The notes under the pieces are model-generated. The model had not been told where the DNA came from. It saw nothing but the letters and a program-made list of their open reading frames with translations, and made no database searches. 64,000 nucleotides of DNA. It comes from Actinomadura craniellae (GTDB taxonomy: Bacteria; Actinomycetota; Actinomycetes; Streptosporangiales; Streptosporangiaceae). The DNA is taken from positions 229,462-293,461 of the forward strand of contig NZ_QLYX01000010.1 in the NCBI RefSeq assembly GCF_003289645.1, read 5' to 3'. Below are positions 43,648 to 51,725 of the stretch, one piece after another (the first letter of the stretch is position 1; every line of letters starts with the position of its first letter). Made by a program: the position numbers and the translations under genes.

Positions 43648-45102
43648 TCAGTTGCGGGCCGGGAGGCGGCCCGGTTCCTCCTCGCGGACCGGGGTGTGCG
43701 GTTCCAGGGGTTCGCCGGTGGCGCCGGCGAACAGTTCGGTGCGGGCGTGGAAGGCGGCGGCCACGCCGGCGACCAGGGCGTCGCCGCCCGCGGGGGCCAG
43801 CAGGGTGAGGCCGTGCGGGCGGCCGACCGCCGTGGTGCCGCCGGGTACCGCCACCGCCGCCAGGTCCAGCAGGTTGGCGAAGGAGGCGTACCGGCCGAGC
43901 GTCCGGTCGTGGCCGATCGGGTCGTAGGCCACTTCGGCCAGCGTGAACGTGGTCGGCACGGTCGGTACCGCCAGCACGTCGATCTCGGACCAGACGCGGT
44001 CGGCGCGGGCCCGCAACCCGCGCAGCCGGTGCATCCCGGCGAACGCGTCAACGGCGCTGTAGTTGCGGCCGTCGCGCAGCACCCGGCGGGTGACGGGGTG
44101 GACGTCGTCGGGACGGTCGGCCACGAACCCGCCGATCGCGGTGAGCCGCTCGGCCAGCCAGGGCCCGCCGTACAGCAGCCGCCCGGCGGCCAGGAACGGC
44201 TCCATGTCGATCGGGACCGGCCGGTGGCCGAGTTCGGCGAGCTGCCCCGTCGCCTCGGCGAAGGCCGCCGCGGCGGCGGCGTCGCCGGAGAAGTCGGGCC
44301 GGGCGGGCACCCCGACGCGCAGCGGACCGGTGTCGACCGGCTCGGGGTCGGGCACGGGCAGCGGGCGCGACCAGGGGTCGGCGGGCTCCGGGCCGGCCAT
44401 GACGGCGAGCACGGCGAGGGCGTCGGCGGTCGACAGCGCGAACACGCTCGGGCAGTCGAGCGAGGCGCAGGCCGGGACCAGGCCGAGGGTGCTGACCAGC
44501 CCCGGGCTGGGCTTGAGGCCGACGGTGCCGGTGAGCGCCGCGGGCACCCGGCCCGACCCGCCGGTGTCGGTGCCGATCGCGAAGCCCACCAGCCCGGCGG
44601 CGACGGCGACCGCCGACCCGGAACTGGAGCCGCCGGAGATCAGCCCGGGCACCAGCGGCGACTCGCACGCGCCGTACGGGCTGCGGGTGCCCGACAGCCC
44701 GGTGGCGAACTGGTCGAGGTTGGTCTTGCCGACCAGCAGCGCCCCGGCGGCGACCAGCCGCTCGACCAGCGGGGCGCCCTGCTCGGGGGTGCGCGCGTAG
44801 GCGGGGCAGCCCGCGGTGGTGGGCAGCCCGGCGACGTCGATGTTGTCCTTGACCGCGAACGGAACGCCGTACAGCGGTGGCCGGTGGGCGGGGTCGGGCC
44901 AGCGCAGCGCCAGCTCGGCGGCCTCGTCGCGCAGCGCGGCGGGGTCGCGCAGGGTGATCCAGACGTGGTCGTCGCCGCGGGCGTCGATGCGGCGCAGCAC
45001 GGCGTCGACGACGTCGAGGGGGGTCAGCGTGCCCGCGGCGTAGCGCCGGGACAGCGCGGCGAACTGAAGCGATCCGACAACGGAGTCAGACGGCGGGTTC
45101 AT
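43648..45102 (-). CDS. allophanate hydrolase-like amidase
   Basis: This is an amidase-signature enzyme of 484 residues resembling AtzF, which hydrolyses allophanate to ammonia and CO2. The catalytic triad is visible as Lys in FAVKDNIDV, the cis-Ser and nucleophile Ser in ISGGSSSGSAVAVAAGLV, and GTDTGGSGRVPAAL. Full AtzF proteins of about 600 residues carry an extra C-terminal domain that is missing here. A urea carboxylase is not seen nearby, so the link to urea from allantoicase is inference. GAAGGAG precedes the ATG. Confidence 0.85.
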   Translation of the reverse strand: MNPPSDSVVGSLQFAALSRRYAAGTLTPLDVVDAVLRRIDARGDDHVWITLRDPAALRDEAAELALRWPDPAHRPPLYGVPFAVKDNIDVAGLPTTAGCPAYARTPEQGAPLVERLVAAGALLVGKTNLDQFATGLSGTRSPYGACESPLVPGLISGGSSSGSAVAVAAGLVGFAIGTDTGGSGRVPAALTGTVGLKPSPGLVSTLGLVPACASLDCPSVFALSTADALAVLAVMAGPEPADPWSRPLPVPDPEPVDTGPLRVGVPARPDFSGDAAAAAAFAEATGQLAELGHRPVPIDMEPFLAAGRLLYGGPWLAERLTAIGGFVADRPDDVHPVTRRVLRDGRNYSAVDAFAGMHRLRGLRARADRVWSEIDVLAVPTVPTTFTLAEVAYDPIGHDRTLGRYASFANLLDLAAVAVPGGTTAVGRPHGLTLLAPAGGDALVAGVAAAFHARTELFAGATGEPLEPHTPVREEEPGRLPARN

Positions 45103-45260
45103 CGCTCTCCTTCGGGTGCTACGGCCAGTTCACCATCGAGCGCGCTGCCGTGGGCTCGTTTCCGGAAGAGCCGTCCGGCCCAATCCCCCGGACGCTAGGC
45201 GGGCCGGGTTTCAGCGGGCCGCACACCGCGTTACGGAGCCGTGTTCAGACCCTCACCGCC

Positions 45261-45356
45261 GGGCCCGGCTCAGCCGGTCAGGTCGTCGGGTTGCGACGTC
45301 GTCGTCCGTTCGCGGTTCGCGGGTCGAACCGGGGCCCGGCTCAGCCGGTCAGGTCG
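45261..45356. repeat. 25-bp direct repeat at the 3' end of the pyruvyltransferase gene
   Basis: Identical 25-bp blocks lie at 45261-45285 and 45332-45356. The second covers the last codons and stop of the pyruvyl transferase. The first, 71 bp further downstream of that gene, also encodes a DDLTG-stop ending. This looks like a small tandem duplication. The two blocks contain a short CCGGC-TCA-GCCGG stem. Between them and the amidase, nothing else was recognised. Confidence 0.8.
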
Positions 45357-46261
45357 GGCTGCAACCCGAGGGCGTCGAGCAGGTCGGCGCTGAGCGACAC
45401 CGGATCGGCCGCCGATTCGGACGGGCCCGCGCACTCCCACGCCCGGGCCGCGGCCCCGCCGGACAGGCACCAGTCCCAGTAGCGGCCGAGCGCGTCGACG
45501 TCCAGCGCGGGCGTGCCCGGACCGGCGACGACCACGGCGGGCCAGTCCCACGCCCGGGCTTGCGCGCCGACTTTGGCGCCGCCCTCGACGGGGTCGATCG
45601 CCAGCGCCGGGACGCCGTTCTTGAGCGCCAGCACCAGCCCGTGCAGCCGGGTGGTGACGACCAGGTCCATCCGGCGGACGATCGCCTCGAACTGGGCGGG
45701 GGTGGCGGCGTTCAGCCCGGGCCGGCCGTCCAGCCGGGTGTCGAGTGGCACCGGCGCGCAGTCGCGCTCGGCGAGCCAGGAGATGATCTCGCTCTCGACG
45801 CGCTCGTGCCGGCGGCGCGGCCCGTACTCCGGCTGGCGGGGGGCGAACAGCACCCCGACCACCGGGACGTCCGGCACCGACGGCTCGGCGGCCAGGTCAC
45901 GGCGGGGTTCGGTGCCGTCTCCGTCCCGGGCCAGCACGGTGTGGAAGCCCTGCACGGCGGAGTCGGAAGGGTCGATGACGGAGACACCCACGGCGATGCG
46001 CCGGCAGTGCCGGTACCGCTCGTGCAGGCGCCGTATCTGCTCCCCCTGGACGGGACCGCAGGCGAACACCAGGTGGGTGTAGCGGTCGGGCGAGGCGTCC
46101 GCCAGGCTCGGGCCGGCGGGTCGGAACACCGGGCTCCAGGCCGCGTCGCAGGGCACCCCCGTGGTGGCGATGGCCCGGTGCACCGCCTCCATGGCCAGCA
46201 CGTCGCCCGCCGTCGCCTCGCCGTCGAGGAAGCTCGGCCATCCCGTTATCAGCACTCGCAT
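45341..46261 (-). CDS. polysaccharide pyruvyl transferase family protein
   Basis: This protein of 306 residues is related to CsaB/WcaK-type ketal pyruvyl transferases, which add pyruvate to cell-wall sugars. Landmarks are ITGWPSFLDGEATAGDVLAM at the N terminus and the C-terminal VTTRLHGLVLALKNGVPALA with the conserved Arg-Leu-His-Gly. AIDPVEGGAKVGAQARAW follows. It stands alone rather than in an exopolysaccharide operon. The C-terminal Gly/Ala-rich end contains one copy of the 25-bp repeat. Confidence 0.85.
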   Translation of the reverse strand: MRVLITGWPSFLDGEATAGDVLAMEAVHRAIATTGVPCDAAWSPVFRPAGPSLADASPDRYTHLVFACGPVQGEQIRRLHERYRHCRRIAVGVSVIDPSDSAVQGFHTVLARDGDGTEPRRDLAAEPSVPDVPVVGVLFAPRQPEYGPRRRHERVESEIISWLAERDCAPVPLDTRLDGRPGLNAATPAQFEAIVRRMDLVVTTRLHGLVLALKNGVPALAIDPVEGGAKVGAQARAWDWPAVVVAGPGTPALDVDALGRYWDWCLSGGAAARAWECAGPSESAADPVSLSADLLDALGLQPDLTG

Positions 46262-46311
46262 GAATCCCGCCTACCCCGCTGGCCTGGTCCAAACGGATCC
46301 CACCATGCCGA

Positions 46312-46325
46312 TCAACGATCGTTGA
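46312..46325. promoter_or_regulatory. perfect 14-bp palindrome in divergent promoter region
   Basis: TCAACGATCGTTGA is a perfect inverted repeat in the 275-bp gap between the pyruvyl transferase (minus) and the metallopeptidase (plus). It is 51 bp from the former's start codon. It is a candidate operator, with no assigned regulator. The rest of the gap has no ORF that I could support. Confidence 0.35.
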
Positions 46326-46536
46326 CCGCGCTCCGGTTCCCCGACTTCGCGTGATCTGGGGCTACACGTTCGGCAAAAGGTTTGATGACCCCCAGGGAAG
46401 CATCTGTTCGGGCAAAGCAGGGTAGTTATCTTCACACAGCCACAATCGTCTCGAACGAAACCTCCCATCGTTTCGCCCCCCGTCAGGCGGCCACCCGCGC
46501 GCCCAGCGCGACCTCGGACATCGACGGAGAGGCACG

Positions 46537-47268
46537 ATGCGTTTCACTTCCCACCTGCCCTTGGCCGCCCTGGCCCTCGGCGTGGTCCTGCTCGCCGGCA
46601 GCGGCTGCGCGGCCACCCTGGGCGACCTGCGGAGCGCCGAGGGCACCCGGACCCCTGGTGCCCGGCCCGGCCCGGCGGGGGGCGCGACGCCTGTCTACTC
46701 CGAGACCGAGTTCCAGGAGGACATCCGCACCGCCCAGCAGATCGTGGACGGCTACTGGCGGCAGCACTGGAACGAGTACTTCACCGGCGTCTACAACTCC
46801 CCGACCGTGCGCGGCGGCTACGACGGGAACAACCTGGCCACCGCCCCCACCTGCGGGGGGCAGCCGGCGACCAAGAACAACGCCTTCTACTGCAACCCCG
46901 AGGACTACATCGCCTGGGACACCAACCTGATGCGCATGGGTTACGCCGAGGGCGACGCCTGGGTGTACCTGATCATCGCCCACGAGTGGGGCCACGCGGT
47001 GCAGAAGCGGCTCCAGGACCGGTACGTGGCGGCAGCCAAGGAGTTGCAGGCCGACTGCCTCGCCGGGGCGACCCTCTTCGGAGCGACCGAGGACGGCACC
47101 CTGCGGATCGAGCCCGGCGACGTGAACGAACTGGTGGACAGCTTCAAGGCGGTGGGCGACAACACCCCCTGGACCAATCCCAACGACCACGGCGACTCGC
47201 TCCAGCGCATCGAGGCCTTCGGCAAGGGCCGCACCGGCGGGGTGAAGGCCTGCTTCGCGTCCTCCTGA
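46537..47268 (+). CDS. neutral zinc metallopeptidase lipoprotein (YpfJ-like)
   Basis: This is a 243-residue secreted lipoprotein. The signal peptide ends in a lipobox, VLLAGSGC, so it should be lipid-anchored at Cys. The zinc-binding motif IIAHEWGHAVQ (HExxH-type) and a downstream Glu/Asp region (ELQADCLAGATLFGA) match the neutral zinc metallopeptidase/YpfJ family. FYCNPEDYIAWDTNL is also typical. The function of the family is unknown. ATG follows GGAGAGGCACG. Confidence 0.9.
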   Translation: MRFTSHLPLAALALGVVLLAGSGCAATLGDLRSAEGTRTPGARPGPAGGATPVYSETEFQEDIRTAQQIVDGYWRQHWNEYFTGVYNSPTVRGGYDGNNLATAPTCGGQPATKNNAFYCNPEDYIAWDTNLMRMGYAEGDAWVYLIIAHEWGHAVQKRLQDRYVAAAKELQADCLAGATLFGATEDGTLRIEPGDVNELVDSFKAVGDNTPWTNPNDHGDSLQRIEAFGKGRTGGVKACFASS

Positions 47269-47485
47269 CGCACCCATGACGCACCCCTGACGCGCCTGCG
47301 CCCGGCCCGGCGGGGACAGCGGCAGTCCCGCCCACGCCGCGCAGGCGCCCGGACTCACCGGGCCCGGCCGGATCTCACCGCCGGCGCCGGAACGCCGCCG
47401 GGGATACACCGCGCGCTACCGCACCGATATACCGCCCGAAACGTCGAATGCGGCAAAGACGGTCGAGCGTGGACGGAGACCGACG

Positions 47486-47932
47486 GTGGAGATGAACGAG
47501 ATCCTGCTCAGGCACTGGGAGGACCAGCGGGCCAAGGCCCGCCACTCGGAGGATCAGCGGTCGTCGCTGACGAACATGATCCTGGTGATCTCGTCGGTGG
47601 GGCTGGGATTCGTCGCGCAGCGGGGCCTGCAGAACTCGATGCTCGCCGTGACCCTCCCCCTGATCGTGATCGGCCTGTACGGCGCGATCGGCACGGCTAA
47701 GCTCGCCGAGCGCGCCTCCTACCACAACGCCCACGCCCGCGCGCTCTCCCGCCGGCTCGACGGCCTCGTTCCGGACCTGCGCCTGCGCGAGACGTACTCC
47801 GACGCGCGCAGCCGGCACAGCGCACGGCACGGCCTGGTGGAGAAGGTCCGGCTCAGGTACGTCTGGGTGACCCTCCACCTCGGCATCGCCCTGACCGGCC
47901 TCTTCCTCAGCCTGGCCATCCTGCTCGGCTGA
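47486..47932 (+). CDS. two-TM membrane protein, source of a 160-bp duplication
   Basis: This is a 148-residue membrane protein of unknown function. The N terminus is charged, then come two hydrophobic segments (about 28-48 and 52-70), a basic cytoplasmic-looking stretch, and a C-terminal TM helix (TLHLGIALTGLFLSLAILLG). GTG 47486 has ACGGAG upstream. Its last 160 bp plus stop reappear at 49705-49864 as a truncated copy, beyond two methyltransferase genes. Confidence 0.7.
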   Translation: MEMNEILLRHWEDQRAKARHSEDQRSSLTNMILVISSVGLGFVAQRGLQNSMLAVTLPLIVIGLYGAIGTAKLAERASYHNAHARALSRRLDGLVPDLRLRETYSDARSRHSARHGLVEKVRLRYVWVTLHLGIALTGLFLSLAILLG

Positions 47933-47935
47933 GCG
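47776..47935 (+). repeat. copy A of a 160-bp direct repeat
   Basis: This is the 3' part of the 148-aa membrane protein gene, including the stop codon. It is repeated at 49705-49864 in the same orientation with four mismatches by hand comparison (about 97.5% identity). The two copies bracket the methyltransferase pair. Similarity ends just after the stop codon on the right and abruptly at 47776 on the left. Confidence 0.9.
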
Positions 47936-47959
47936 GTTTCGTCCCGGCCGGCGCCCGTC

Positions 47960-48667
47960 TCATCCGTCGCCCGGCGCGCTCCCGGGCGGGGCGGCGAAAT
48001 CGAGGCGTGTGCCGACGTAGCGGAGGCCGGTGGCCTGGATGCGGCCGGAGTCGATGGCCGCCTGCTCGTCGGCGGCGGTGACACCGTCCAGGTCTGCGAA
48101 GAAGTACGGCCCCTCCTCCGACAGCCGGGTGCGGAAGCGCCCGTGGAGCCCGGCCACGATCCGCCGGCCGTCGTACAGGCTCCCCTGGTGCGCCCGCGCC
48201 GCCCGGTGGTCGTCCCACGGCAGGCCCGACTCCTTCCAGCGGTCCCGGCGCCGGTGCAGCCAGTTCGGCTCGCCGGTGCCGGCCAGCCGGTCGAAGCACC
48301 AGGTCGCCGTCCGCTCGTCGAACCGCTCGTGCGCCCACTCGACGACGATCACGACCCCGCCGGGGGCGAGGGCGGCGGCCATCCGGTCGAGGACGCCGTC
48401 CGGGTCGGCGGCGTGGTGCAACGAGATGCAGGCCACGATCGCGTCCGCCGGAACGTCCACCGGGTGCTCCTCGAACGGGACCTGCCGGTAGTCCGGCCCG
48501 CCGGGCGCGGCAGGGTCGATCCCGACGGCGTCGTACCCGGCGGATAGCAGGGCCGGGACGAACCCGCCCGCGGGCCCGCAGCCCACCTCCAGCACGCGGC
48601 CGGGCGCGGGCGGCAGGTGCTCGCGGACGAAGGGCCAGATCGTGGTGAGCCAGCGTTCGTCGCTCAC
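47960..48667 (-). CDS. class I SAM-dependent methyltransferase (second of a pair)
   Basis: This is a 235-residue methyltransferase. The SAM-binding motif is VLEVGCGPAGGFVPALLSAG, followed by GIDPAAPGG, VACISLHHAADPDGVLDRM and LAPGGVVIVVEW. Its GTG overlaps the stop of the upstream methyltransferase by 4 bp, so both are made together. The substrate is unknown. The C-terminal residues (YVGTRLDFAAPP) resemble uncharacterised methyltransferases of secondary metabolism. Confidence 0.9.
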   Translation of the reverse strand: MSDERWLTTIWPFVREHLPPAPGRVLEVGCGPAGGFVPALLSAGYDAVGIDPAAPGGPDYRQVPFEEHPVDVPADAIVACISLHHAADPDGVLDRMAAALAPGGVVIVVEWAHERFDERTATWCFDRLAGTGEPNWLHRRRDRWKESGLPWDDHRAARAHQGSLYDGRRIVAGLHGRFRTRLSEEGPYFFADLDGVTAADEQAAIDSGRIQATGLRYVGTRLDFAAPPGSAPGDG

Positions 48668-49524
48668 AGGCGGACCTCCCCCGGCCACACCGCGCCGACC
48701 AACCACTGCCCGCCGGGCAGGAGCACGCCGCCGGGTCCGGCATAGGCCTCCAGCACGGCCGTGAGCTTGGTGTGCGCCCGCTCCCGGGTCAGCCCGGCGT
48801 CCTGCTCGACGATGTAGCGGGTCGGCCCGCTGGCCAGGAAACCGTCGGCGGCCTGGGCCGGTGTCCGGCCGAAGAGGTGCGGCACGTGGACCGGTTCGAT
48901 CGACACGTCGCCGAAACCGGCGCCGGCGAGCACCCGGCCGAGCCGCGCCCGGTCCGACAGCGAGAACATCGCCGGCTCGGGACCCGGATAGGCGTCGACC
49001 GCGGCCTGCGGTGGAACGTCCAGCAGCGCCGCGACGGGGATCACGTACCACGCGCAGTCCGCGGGCGGCTGCGGGCAGACGAAGGCCAGCCGCCCACCTG
49101 GCCGCAGCGCCCGCCCGATGTTGGTGAGCGCGGCGACCGGGTCCGCGAAGAACATGACGCCGTACATGCTGACGGCCGCGTCGAAGCCGTCCTCCGGCAG
49201 CGCACACGTCTGCGCGTCGGCCTGCTCGAAGGCGACGTTGCCGAGGCCGGCCCCGGCCGCGGCCCGGCGCGCCCGGCTGAGCATCGGCGCCGAGAGGTCG
49301 ATCCCGAGCACGTGACCGTCGGGCGCGCGCCGGGCGGCCAGGGCGGAGAGGTCGCCCGTGCCGCAGCCGACGTCGAGCACCCGGTCCCGCCCGCCGACGC
49401 GGGCCGCCGCCAGCAGCAGGCGGTGCAGTTCGGCCTCGGGGCCGTCCCCGGTGTCCTGCACCTTGGCGGCCCAGGCCGCTCCTTCGGCTCCGTTCCACGC
49501 CTCGAACTGCTCCGTGTTGAGCAC
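48664..49524 (-). CDS. class I SAM-dependent methyltransferase (first of a pair)
   Basis: This is a 286-residue methyltransferase with EQFEAWNGAEGAAWAAK at the N terminus, motif I VLDVGCGTGDLSALAARR, and LGIDLSAPMLSRARR. The later motifs are FDAAVSMYGVMFFADPVAAL and LRPGGRLAFVCPQ. Similar enzymes are common beside TetR regulators in actinobacteria. The start is uncertain: GTG 49524, GTG 49530 and TTG 49533 are in frame, and I prefer 49524 because AGGGG is then 9 nt upstream. A tandem operator lies immediately upstream. Confidence 0.88.
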   Translation of the reverse strand: MLNTEQFEAWNGAEGAAWAAKVQDTGDGPEAELHRLLLAAARVGGRDRVLDVGCGTGDLSALAARRAPDGHVLGIDLSAPMLSRARRAAAGAGLGNVAFEQADAQTCALPEDGFDAAVSMYGVMFFADPVAALTNIGRALRPGGRLAFVCPQPPADCAWYVIPVAALLDVPPQAAVDAYPGPEPAMFSLSDRARLGRVLAGAGFGDVSIEPVHVPHLFGRTPAQAADGFLASGPTRYIVEQDAGLTRERAHTKLTAVLEAYAGPGGVLLPGGQWLVGAVWPGEVRL

Positions 49525-49537
49525 GACCACCAACCCC

Positions 49538-49567
49538 TATGAACAATGTTCATGAACTTTGTTCATA
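49538..49567. promoter_or_regulatory. tandem TGAAC-TTCA operator
   Basis: Two abutting 13-bp palindromes, TGAACAATGTTCA (49540-49552) and TGAACTTTGTTCA (49553-49565), form a 30-bp near-symmetric block. It lies 13-43 bp upstream of the methyltransferase starts. The type is a classic TetR-family operator. The matching regulator is not encoded next to it, so it may act in trans or have been lost. The gene remnant begins just to the right on the other strand. Confidence 0.65.
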
Positions 49568-49704
49568 CTGATGGTAGGACAACCCCGCGTCAACCCCGCC
49601 CCGGCCCGCGGCCGCGTTGATCGCGGCGTCGCGCCCGGCCGCGCGGGCGGCGACGTCCGCCGCGTCGGTGACGCCGCCGGCGGTGATCCGCGCGCCGGCA
49701 GCCG

Positions 49705-49864
49705 CCTGCGCCTGCGCGAGACGTACTCCGACGCGCGCAGCCGGCACAGCGCACGGCACGGCCGGATCGAGAAGGTCCGGCTCAGGTACGTCTGGGTGAC
49801 CCTCCACCTCGGCATCGCCCTGACCGGCCTCTCCCTCAGCCTGGCCATCCTGCTCGGCTGAGCG
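49705..49864 (+). pseudogene. truncated copy of the 148-aa membrane protein gene
   Basis: This remnant encodes the C-terminal half of the 47486-47932 protein: LRLRETYSDARSRHSARHG, then VTLHLGIALTGLSLSLAILL and a stop. The left end loses homology abruptly, so the N-terminal TM helices are missing. A short open frame runs into it from about 49559, but the joined protein would be chimeric and is unlikely to be functional. Confidence 0.8.
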
Positions 49865-49908
49865 CACCGTTCCGGGCACGGCTCACCGCCGCGCCCGGAA
49901 CGGTGCGC
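49862..49908. terminator. hairpin after the remnant
   Basis: A 16-bp perfect GC-rich stem (49862-49877 with 49893-49908) lies between the remnant stop and the DUF397 gene, which converges on it. It probably terminates transcription from both directions. There is no clear U-tract. Confidence 0.7.
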
Positions 49909-49930
49909 CGCAACGCCGATCGGCCGGCCC

Positions 49931-50122
49931 TCACAGGGCTCCGGACTTGATCCGCTCGATGAGCACGGCCAGGTCGGCACGGGCGAGCGTCAGGTGCCCG
50001 GCGGACGGCGCCTTGCTGTCCCGGACGCCGACCTCGCCGCCCAGGGCGGCGAGTTCCACGCAGTCGCCGCCGTTGTCACCACTGCGGGTGCTCTTGCGCC
50101 ATACGGCGCCCTTCACGTCCAT
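49931..50122 (-). CDS. DUF397 domain protein
   Basis: This is a 63-residue small protein whose core (VWRKSTRSGDNGGDCVELAAL, then VRDSKAPSAGHLTLARADL) is the DUF397 signature of actinobacteria. DUF397 proteins usually lie just downstream of an XRE gene of the Scr1/DUF5753 type, and they are proposed antitoxin-like or regulatory partners in WhiJ-like systems. It overlaps the XRE gene's 3' end by 10 bp, indicating coupling. Confidence 0.94.
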   Translation of the reverse strand: MDVKGAVWRKSTRSGDNGGDCVELAALGGEVGVRDSKAPSAGHLTLARADLAVLIERIKSGAL

Positions 50123-50913
50123 CGTTCCTCCATCACCTTGCGTATGAGGTCGCGTGACTGGTCCACGGGGAGCACTCGCGACCGGATCCTGTCGAAGGCA
50201 TCCGAAAGAGCACGAATATCCTCGGTCTCCCCCATTGTCAGGCCGCGAGCGGCCGTCTCCACGTAGGCCACCTCGGTCCGGTCCTCCAGGGTGGCGATGG
50301 CGAAGGCCCCGAGCACTCCGCCGGGGTGGAGCGGACCGGTGAGGATCTGGACCGTCACCAGCTCCTGGGGCGCGGCCAGCAGGTGTTCGAGCTGAGCGCG
50401 CATGGTCTCCTTGCCGCCCACCTGGTGGTACAGCACGGTCTCGGCGAGGACGACGGTGAGGCGGGGCGGCTCCGGGTCCTTCCGGGTCAGGATCTCCGCC
50501 CGGCTCAGCCGGGCCTTGACCGCCTCCTCGTCGCCGCCCAGCAGGGCCCGTGCGTAATCCTCATGCTGGAGCAGGCCGGGCATCACCAGACACTGGTAGG
50601 TCTGGAGGTGTGTGGCCTGGCCTTCGATCGTGGGCCAGTCGAACCAGGTGGGGTAGGCGGCGTCCATGACCAGGTCGTCCCAGAGGGTGACCAGGATGCC
50701 GTTGGCGCCGAGCGCCTTGTCGAGGGTGACCGCCATCTCGCGGCGGCAGCGGGTCTTGCCCTGTTCGACCATGCCGATGTAGCTGCCGCTGACGGGCACC
50801 TTGGCGCCCGCCTGGTCCTGGGACAGCCCCGTGGACTCCCTGATGCGCTTGAGGGCGTTGCCGAACGCCCGCAGGGCCGGGGAGATCCGGTTCCGGTCGC
50901 GCTTGGGGGGCAT
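50113..50913 (-). CDS. XRE regulator with DUF5753 domain (Scr1/WhiJ-like)
   Basis: This is a 266-residue regulator. Residues 15-75 form the helix-turn-helix (ALKRIRESTGLSQDQAGAKV, GSYIGMVEQGKTRC). The remainder, about 90-260, is DUF5753: WPTIEGQATHLQTYQCLVMP, LLQHEDYARALL, and a C-terminal VTVQILTGPLHPGGVLGAFA strand. Such genes control development or act with DUF397 and an anti-sigma-like ATPase. I chose ATG 50913 since AGAGGAT precedes it. The upstream frame is weak. It is divergent from the ATPase gene. Confidence 0.93.
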   Translation of the reverse strand: MPPKRDRNRISPALRAFGNALKRIRESTGLSQDQAGAKVPVSGSYIGMVEQGKTRCRREMAVTLDKALGANGILVTLWDDLVMDAAYPTWFDWPTIEGQATHLQTYQCLVMPGLLQHEDYARALLGGDEEAVKARLSRAEILTRKDPEPPRLTVVLAETVLYHQVGGKETMRAQLEHLLAAPQELVTVQILTGPLHPGGVLGAFAIATLEDRTEVAYVETAARGLTMGETEDIRALSDAFDRIRSRVLPVDQSRDLIRKVMEERWT

Positions 50914-51085
50914 GTGCGCATCCTCTCTCAAGCGGGCGCAACCGTCCACAAGTAATGGCTCGGTTCCCCGCAATTGCGGTCGTCGCTTCGTGTGCTTGCC
51001 GGCACACAGTGTCACCCTTAGTGGAAGATCAAATCAAAGGTTTCGCGCTGGAAATTCAGCGAATTGATGCATCAACGGAGGCGAC

Positions 51086-51502
51086 ATGACGACGACGGCC
51101 GAGAGCGCGGCACCCCCGCACTTCACCCAGCAATTTCTGGCATATAACGAAAATGTCCGCCTTGTCCGTTCCCTGATGGATCGGGCGGCGGACGCGTGGG
51201 GCCTGCCGGAGGACCTGCGCGACGCCGGGCGGCTGGCCCTGACCGAGCTCGCGAGCAACGCGGTCCGGACCTGCCCCGGGCGGCGGATCGACGCCCGGGT
51301 GGCCCTGTCCGGCGACGGCACCGTCACGGTCTCGGTGCGCGACCCCGACGCCTCCCGCATGCCGGAACCGACCTCGGCCGGGCCCGAGGACCTGCACGGC
51401 CGTGGCCTGGCCATCGTCGCCGCGCTGGCCTGCGGCCGGTACGGCTGGCACCCCCACCGGGACGGCGGCAAGGTCGTCTGGGCCGCGCTCGGCCCCCGCT
51501 GA
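51086..51502 (+). CDS. anti-sigma-like ATP-binding protein (HATPase_c_2)
   Basis: This is a 138-residue GHKL-fold protein like RsbW/SpoIIAB. The N-box is LALTELASNAVRTC, the ATP lid region is RDPDASRMP, and the G2-type glycine turn is HGRGLAIVAALAC. Members phosphorylate anti-anti-sigma factors or bind sigma factors. Streptomyces genomes have many linked to XRE-DUF397 pairs, as here. GGAGG precedes the ATG. It probably shares a divergent promoter with the XRE gene. Confidence 0.9.
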   Translation: MTTTAESAAPPHFTQQFLAYNENVRLVRSLMDRAADAWGLPEDLRDAGRLALTELASNAVRTCPGRRIDARVALSGDGTVTVSVRDPDASRMPEPTSAGPEDLHGRGLAIVAALACGRYGWHPHRDGGKVVWAALGPR

Positions 51503-51533
51503 CCGCCGCCTGAGCCGTCCGAGAAGGAGACCG

Positions 51534-51725
51534 ATGTCCGACTCGCCCGACCTGCTCACCCCCGCCGAGGTCGCCCGGATGTTCCGCGTCGACCTCAAAA
51601 CCGTCGCCCGCTGGGCGACGGCGGGAAAACTGAACTGTGTCCGCACCCTCGGCGGCCACCGCCGTTACCATCGCGCGAAGGTCGAACGCTTTCTCCGCCC
51701 CCGGCATGAAAGCGACCAGGAATGA
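51534..51725 (+). CDS. BldC/MerR-like small DNA-binding protein
   Basis: This is a 63-residue winged-helix protein: LLTPAEVARMFRVDLKTVAR, then WATAGKLNCVRTLGGHRRYH. It is very similar in layout to BldC (a MerR-like DNA-binding domain that forms tandem head-to-tail assemblies on direct repeats). It may regulate development or antibiotic genes. It is in the same direction and 31 bp after the ATPase gene, with AAGGAG 7 nt upstream of its ATG. It overlaps the next small gene by 4 bp. Confidence 0.92.
   Translation: MSDSPDLLTPAEVARMFRVDLKTVARWATAGKLNCVRTLGGHRRYHRAKVERFLRPRHESDQE

Noticed and set aside
47960..49524. Biosynthetic gene cluster around the two methyltransferases
   Set aside because: No scaffold-forming enzyme is adjacent; only methyltransferases bounded by a repeat.
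49559..49861. A functional 100-residue membrane protein across the remnant
   Set aside because: Its N-terminal half is chance sequence reading from the operator region, and the homologous part lacks the N-terminal membrane helices.
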